DNA of 5,332 nucleotides from positions 1 to 5,332 of the forward strand of contig JAESUA010000115.1 in assembly GCA_016763255.1 (NCBI GenBank), read 5' to 3'. Below are positions 4,686-5,332 of the stretch, one piece after another. Source of the stretch: Magnetovibrio sp. Lineage in GTDB: Bacteria; Pseudomonadota; Alphaproteobacteria; Rhodospirillales; Magnetovibrionaceae. Numbering within the stretch: position 1 is the stretch's first letter; each line of letters starts with the position of its first letter. Under the pieces are notes generated by a model, which worked only from the letters and a program-made list of their open reading frames with translations, was not told the DNA's origin and searched no databases. A program made the translations under genes and the position numbers.

Positions 4686-5332
4686 ATGATGAGCCCCCTG
4701 TTGCAAAGCCCCGTTGCCTTGTTGCTGATCACCGGCACCCTGATTGGGTTTAACTTTCCGTTGGGCAAGCTTGCCGGGGATGCCGGGATTTCGCCACTGA
4801 TCTGGGCGATGGCGCTGTCATTGGGGGTCACCACATTGCTGCTGCCGGTGCTGATTAAAAAACGCAGGCTGACGCTACCAAAAGGCCGGATGGTACGCTA
4901 CGTCATCATTTCCGCGCTGATCTCTTTCATCTTGCCCAACATCTTGCTGTTTAGCGTCATCCCCCATGCGGGGGCCGGTTACACCGGGTTGATGTTTGCC
5001 TTATCACCGGTGTTCACCTTGGCCCTTGCCACATTGTTTCGCCTCAAAACCCCCAGCCGACTGGGATTGGTTGGCATTGGCTTGGGTTTGGCTGGCGCAA
5101 TTGTGGTCAGCGTCACGCGGGGCACCGCACCGCAAGCCCCACCGCTGATGTGGATCGGCGCGGCGATGTTGATCCCCGCCATGCTGGCCTGCGGCAACAT
5201 CTATCGCACCCTGGATTGGCCCAAGAATGCCGCCCCCGACGCGTTGGCGTTTTGGAGCCATGGCTTTTCGTAGATGGTCTTTGTGATGTTGATGCTGATC
5301 ACCCGCAACACCGTGCCCTTGGAAGAACTCAG
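4686..5332 (+). pseudogene. EamA-family (DMT) transporter, interrupted by an in-frame TAG
   Basis: The frame begins at ATG 4686 (a second ATG follows at 4689; AAGGA lies just upstream) and encodes an inner-membrane transporter of the drug/metabolite transporter superfamily. The first EamA repeat is complete, with five membrane segments at about residues 9-27, 36-56, 71-92, 98-118 and 126-144. The start of the second repeat follows, with a segment at 153-172 and the NIYRTLDWPKNAAPDALAFW stretch (171-190). A TAG at 5271-5273 ends the product at 195 residues, whereas family members have about 280-310. Directly after it, the same frame continues as hydrophobic sequence (MVFVMLMLITRN...) to the window edge, so the TAG is an interruption, not the natural end. 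A CAG-to-TAG transition would explain it. Substrate cannot be told; relatives export amino acids or other metabolites. The gene is divergent from the broken MarR gene, its likely regulator. The 3' end lies outside the window. Confidence 0.8.

Noticed and set aside
5271..5273. TAG read as pyrrolysine or another recoded residue
   Set aside because: There is no sign of recoding signals, and EamA transporters have no such residue; simple nonsense mutation or error is likelier.
1..5332. tRNA, rRNA, CRISPR array or intact transposase
   Set aside because: No T-loop-like GGTTCGA context, no regularly spaced repeat-spacer units and no transposase motifs were found on either strand.

Overview
This window looks like a chromosomal accessory stretch from a Gram-negative bacterium, most likely an alphaproteobacterium of the Rhodospirillales/Thalassospira kind. 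That placement is inference. It rests on the look of the MarR/EamA pair, the G+C-rich right half and the Sec-type signal peptides, and no taxonomic marker gene is present.

Layout from left to right. Positions 1-620 hold no convincing gene. They contain an imperfect palindrome of about 80 bp (97-176) that could be a miniature mobile element, abutted insertion-sequence ends or a structured RNA, plus two terminator-like hairpins. Positions 621-2433, on the minus strand, are a compact two-gene operon of exported proteins. The upstream gene encodes a NAGPA-type phosphodiester glycosidase-like protein. One base after its stop codon comes a 275-residue secreted protein with eight cysteines that I do not recognise. 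Positions 2591-3475, also minus strand, encode a single-chain nucleotidyltransferase (MNT) plus HEPN protein. Its 3' side carries mutually exclusive hairpins. Positions 3622-4047, plus strand, encode a small four-helix membrane protein with a CPVC motif. It converges with the next gene, and the two stop codons share the bases TTAA.

The right end (4044-5332) is a divergent regulator/transporter pair: a MarR-family repressor gene and an EamA (drug/metabolite) transporter gene. The 110-bp region between them carries a 30-bp-spaced repeated operator-like element. Both genes are broken as written. The marR frame is shifted at a run of six G, and the eamA frame is cut by an in-frame TAG, after which the same frame reads on as membrane protein. 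Either the locus is decaying or the window carries sequence errors.

The secreted operon is visibly richer in A+T than the right half, which suggests a separate history. The best candidate for something undescribed is the glycosidase-like protein paired with its cysteine-rich partner. The most checkable anomaly is the double lesion in the MarR/EamA pair.
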